This document shows positions 5,543 through 6,890 of a DNA stretch of 6,890 bases, in pieces. The notes beneath the pieces are model-generated. The model was given only the letters and a program-made list of their open reading frames with translations. It was not told where the DNA came from and searched no databases. How positions within the stretch are numbered: position 1 is the first letter of the stretch; each line of letters starts with the position of its first letter. The position numbers and the translations under genes were made by a program. Source of the DNA: Gemmatimonadota bacterium (lineage in GTDB: Bacteria > Gemmatimonadota > Gemmatimonadetes > Gemmatimonadales > GWC2-71-9); contig JAHEFN010000129.1 in the NCBI GenBank assembly GCA_024640185.1, positions 1 to 6,890 on the forward strand. The letters run 5' to 3'.

Positions 5543-6241
5543 TCAGCGCACCCCGGCAGCGTTGAGATCAGGCAGGGAGAGGCGCTCGTCGAAGACCTGC
5601 CCCAGGGCGAGGTCGTGCGAGACGAACAACAGCGTCGCGCCGGCCGCCTCGCACTCCCCGAACAGCAGGTCGATGAATCTGGCCCGCCGGTCGGCGTCGA
5701 GCGCCGAGGTTGGCTCGTCGGCGATCAACAGCGAGGGCCGGCCGATCAGGGCACGTGCCGCCGCCACCCGCTGCTGCTGCCCCACCGAGAGCTCGGTGAC
5801 GGGCGTGTGCACGAACGCCGCGAGGTCGAGCCGCTCGAGCAGGCCCCGGGCGACCGACTCCGCCGGCTCGCCGCCCAGCCGCGCGAGCCGCTGCGGGTGG
5901 AGTTGCACCGGCAAGGTCACGTTGTCGAGCACCGAGAGCCAGGGGAGCAGGTTGAAAAGCTGGAAGAGATAGCCGAGATGCTCGCCCCGGAACGCATCCC
6001 GCGCGCCGGGGGTGAGGGCGCTCAACTCCTGACCGAGCACCTGTGTGGCCTCCGATGCCGTCGGCAGCAGGACGCCGGCGATGATGCCGAGGAGGGTCGT
6101 CTTGCCGCTGCCGGAGGGGCCATGGAGGAACACCTTGCGACCGGTGGGCACCACCAGCTCGTTGATGTGCAGAACCTCCGGGCCCGTGCGATACGAGAAC
6201 CGGAGGTTGCGGAGTTCGATCGCCGGTGGGGCGTCGCTCAC
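5543..6241 (-). CDS. ABC transporter ATP-binding protein, LolD/MacB class
   Basis: I place the start at the GTG at 6241, where GTGA overlaps the stop of the DUF3299 gene. Upstream extension would run through that gene in another frame. The product is 232 residues, normal for this class, and all nucleotide-binding motifs are present: Walker A GPSGSGKTT (41-49), Q-loop Gln94 (YLFQLFNLLPWLSVLDNV), signature LSVGQQQRV (151-159), Walker B LLIADEP (171-177) followed by TSALD, and the switch His209 (FVSHD). The Q-loop neighbourhood 'FQLFNLLPWLSVLDNV' is typical of LolD/MacB/FtsE ATPases that power FtsX-type permeases rather than classical importers. It acts on the cytoplasmic face with the permease encoded 1 nt downstream. 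No motif is lost, so it should be active. Confidence 0.93.
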   Translation of the reverse strand: MSDAPPAIELRNLRFSYRTGPEVLHINELVVPTGRKVFLHGPSGSGKTTLLGIIAGVLLPTASEATQVLGQELSALTPGARDAFRGEHLGYLFQLFNLLPWLSVLDNVTLPVQLHPQRLARLGGEPAESVARGLLERLDLAAFVHTPVTELSVGQQQRVAAARALIGRPSLLIADEPTSALDADRRARFIDLLFGECEAAGATLLFVSHDLALGQVFDERLSLPDLNAAGVR

Positions 6242-6738
6242 TTGGTCTTCGGGGTGTACGGCTTGCTCTCGATCCCTTCCATCTCGAAGTAACTGGCACC
6301 GTAGGGCGACTCCACCTGCTTGAGGTGCAGCACCCCCTCGAACATCACCGGATCCCACCAGCCGATCTTGATCATCTTCTTGTCGACCATCTTGACGTAG
6401 ACCATCTGGTTGGGCGGTGGCGGCGGCGTGTGCACGCAGGCGCCGAAGTACGGCACCAGCAGGAACTCATCGGCCCGCTGCATGTCGTCCTCGAGCGGCA
6501 CGATGAAGGCCGCGATCACCACCCGCTTGCCGTCGAGCGCCTCGAGGGCTGCCGGCGCCTTGCCGGTCTCGAGATCGAGCGACGCCAGCAGCCGCCAGTC
6601 GATCTCCACCGGATCCTCGGCCACGTACCGTATGGCATCGGCCAACCCCATCGTCTCAAGCACCGAACTGGCCGAGGCCAGGCCGGGGAGGGCCGCAATC
6701 AGGAGTGCAAGGATCGGGTATCTGACGAAGCGGTGCAT
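6238..6738 (-). CDS. Exported DUF3299-family protein
   Basis: This 166-residue protein has a signal peptide (MHRFVRYPILALLIAALPGLASA, cleavage near residue 23). The mature part carries the family signature EFLLVPYFGACVHTPPPPPN (91-110) with invariant-looking Cys101, His103 and a five-proline run. It is preceded by a conserved-type segment GKRVVIAAFIVPLED (70-84) and an upstream IDWRLL (46-51). The domain covers nearly all of the mature protein. The biochemical function of DUF3299 is not established. Cys-x-His beside the proline run would suit a metal or cofactor site (inference). It is first in the operon and overlaps the ATPase start by GTGA, so it is probably the periplasmic partner of the transporter. 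The ribosome site before ATG 6738 is weak. From memory, DUF3299-like genes lie beside ABC genes in the Vibrio zinc-uptake Zrg locus, but I cannot confirm that here. Confidence 0.88.
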   Translation of the reverse strand: MHRFVRYPILALLIAALPGLASASSVLETMGLADAIRYVAEDPVEIDWRLLASLDLETGKAPAALEALDGKRVVIAAFIVPLEDDMQRADEFLLVPYFGACVHTPPPPPNQMVYVKMVDKKMIKIGWWDPVMFEGVLHLKQVESPYGASYFEMEGIESKPYTPKTK

Positions 6739-6785
6739 GTGCGGAGTCTCGATATTGAGAGCATGTTATCGGCAACCAGTTCCTG

Positions 6786-6807
6786 TATCATTACGTACGG
6801 AACGATA
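6786..6807. promoter_or_regulatory. 22-bp imperfect palindrome, candidate operator
   Basis: TATCATTACGT and ACGGAACGATA (6786-6807) form a dyad with 9 of 11 complementary pairs, centred on CGTACG (6794-6799). It sits in an AT-richer patch between two divergent starts (6738 minus, 6855 plus). The left arm contains TATCAT, which is 5 of 6 to a -10 box on the plus strand, although no good -35 precedes it. A dimeric repressor binding here could control both genes. The length and shape suit Fur/Zur-type or TetR-type sites, but it does not match the known consensus sequences I remember. Confidence 0.4.
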
Positions 6808-6854
6808 GCAAGGTTGGGTTCCCCCTGTACGAATCACTCTCCTGGAGACCATGC

Positions 6855-6890
6855 ATGTTGCGTTCTCTCTCTGCAGCGGCCGTCGCGGTC
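6855..6890 (+). CDS. Start of an exported protein, cut by the window edge
   Basis: Only 12 codons are visible: MLRSLSAAAVAV, the basic-then-hydrophobic beginning of a signal peptide. GGAG at 6844-6847 is 7 nt from the ATG at 6855. The competing ATG at 6851 is only 3 nt away and gives a non-signal sequence (MHVAFSLCSGRRG), so 6855 is preferred. It is divergent from the DUF3299-ABC operon and shares its 116-bp upstream region, which hints at related regulation. The identity cannot be told. Confidence 0.55.
   Translation, partial: MLRSLSAAAVAV

Noticed and set aside
4474..5565. Plus-strand open frame of about 360 codons opposite the permease
   Set aside because: It is antisense to a permease with clear membrane helices and the FtsX motif. 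The product is His/Arg/Pro/Gln-rich and lacks any fold-like pattern.
6242..6358. Upstream extension of the ATPase frame
   Set aside because: It overlaps the DUF3299 coding region in another frame and gives a non-homologous Gly/Arg-rich start; GTG 6241 with a GTGA overlap is far more natural.
6739..6785. Sigma-E-like GGAACT and other -35/-10 pairs for the DUF3299 operon
   Set aside because: None of the pairs combined acceptable boxes with 16-18 nt spacing, so no promoter was annotated on the minus strand.
6786..6807. Assignment of the palindrome as a specific Zur or Fur box
   Set aside because: The bases do not match the consensus boxes I remember for E. coli, Bacillus or mycobacterial Zur, so only a generic operator is proposed.

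Overview
This is a GC-rich bacterial window that looks chromosomal. Short intercistronic gaps, exported proteins whose signal peptides end in A-Q or G-Q, several lipoproteins and a tRNA lacking an encoded CCA all fit a diderm (two-membrane) bacterium. The style of the exported proteins reminds me of Gemmatimonadota, but that is an impression and no marker gene is present to prove it. I see no insertion sequence, integrase, CRISPR array or phage gene.

Layout. (1) 1-370, minus strand: the start of a secreted protein with a signal peptide and a beta-rich domain, running off the left edge. (2) 371-692: a non-coding divergent region with a tandem 12-bp repeat. (3) 693-4023, plus strand: a tight set of envelope genes. 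In order they are a lipoprotein with an acidic, His-rich stretch, a small exported Gln-rich coiled-coil protein, an outer-membrane beta-barrel candidate carrying a Ser/Gly/Asn hexanucleotide repeat, a possible 29-codon linker ORF, and a second lipoprotein. Junctions at 1863 and 2843 are ATGA overlaps and the one at 2930 is TGATG, which indicates translational coupling. A large GC-rich hairpin follows at 4062-4093. (4) 4171-4244, minus strand: tRNA-Ile(GAT) with a well-placed promoter. (5) 4324-6738, minus strand: a three-gene operon transcribed as a DUF3299-type exported protein, a LolD/MacB-class ATPase and an FtsX/MacB-type permease. The first junction is a GTGA overlap and the second a 1-nt gap. 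(6) 6739-6854: a divergent promoter region with a 22-bp imperfect palindrome. (7) 6855-6890, plus strand: the first 12 codons of another exported protein.

Functional reading. The ABC-DUF3299 set is a recognisable but poorly characterised envelope transport module. From memory a similar arrangement is linked to zinc acquisition in Vibrio (Zrg system), and the His/Asp cluster in the periplasmic part of the permease agrees with a metal role, but this is inference. The plus-strand operon (two lipoproteins, a coiled-coil periplasmic protein and a barrel) has the part list of a trans-envelope system. No member has a function I can name, so it is the best candidate for an undescribed system here.
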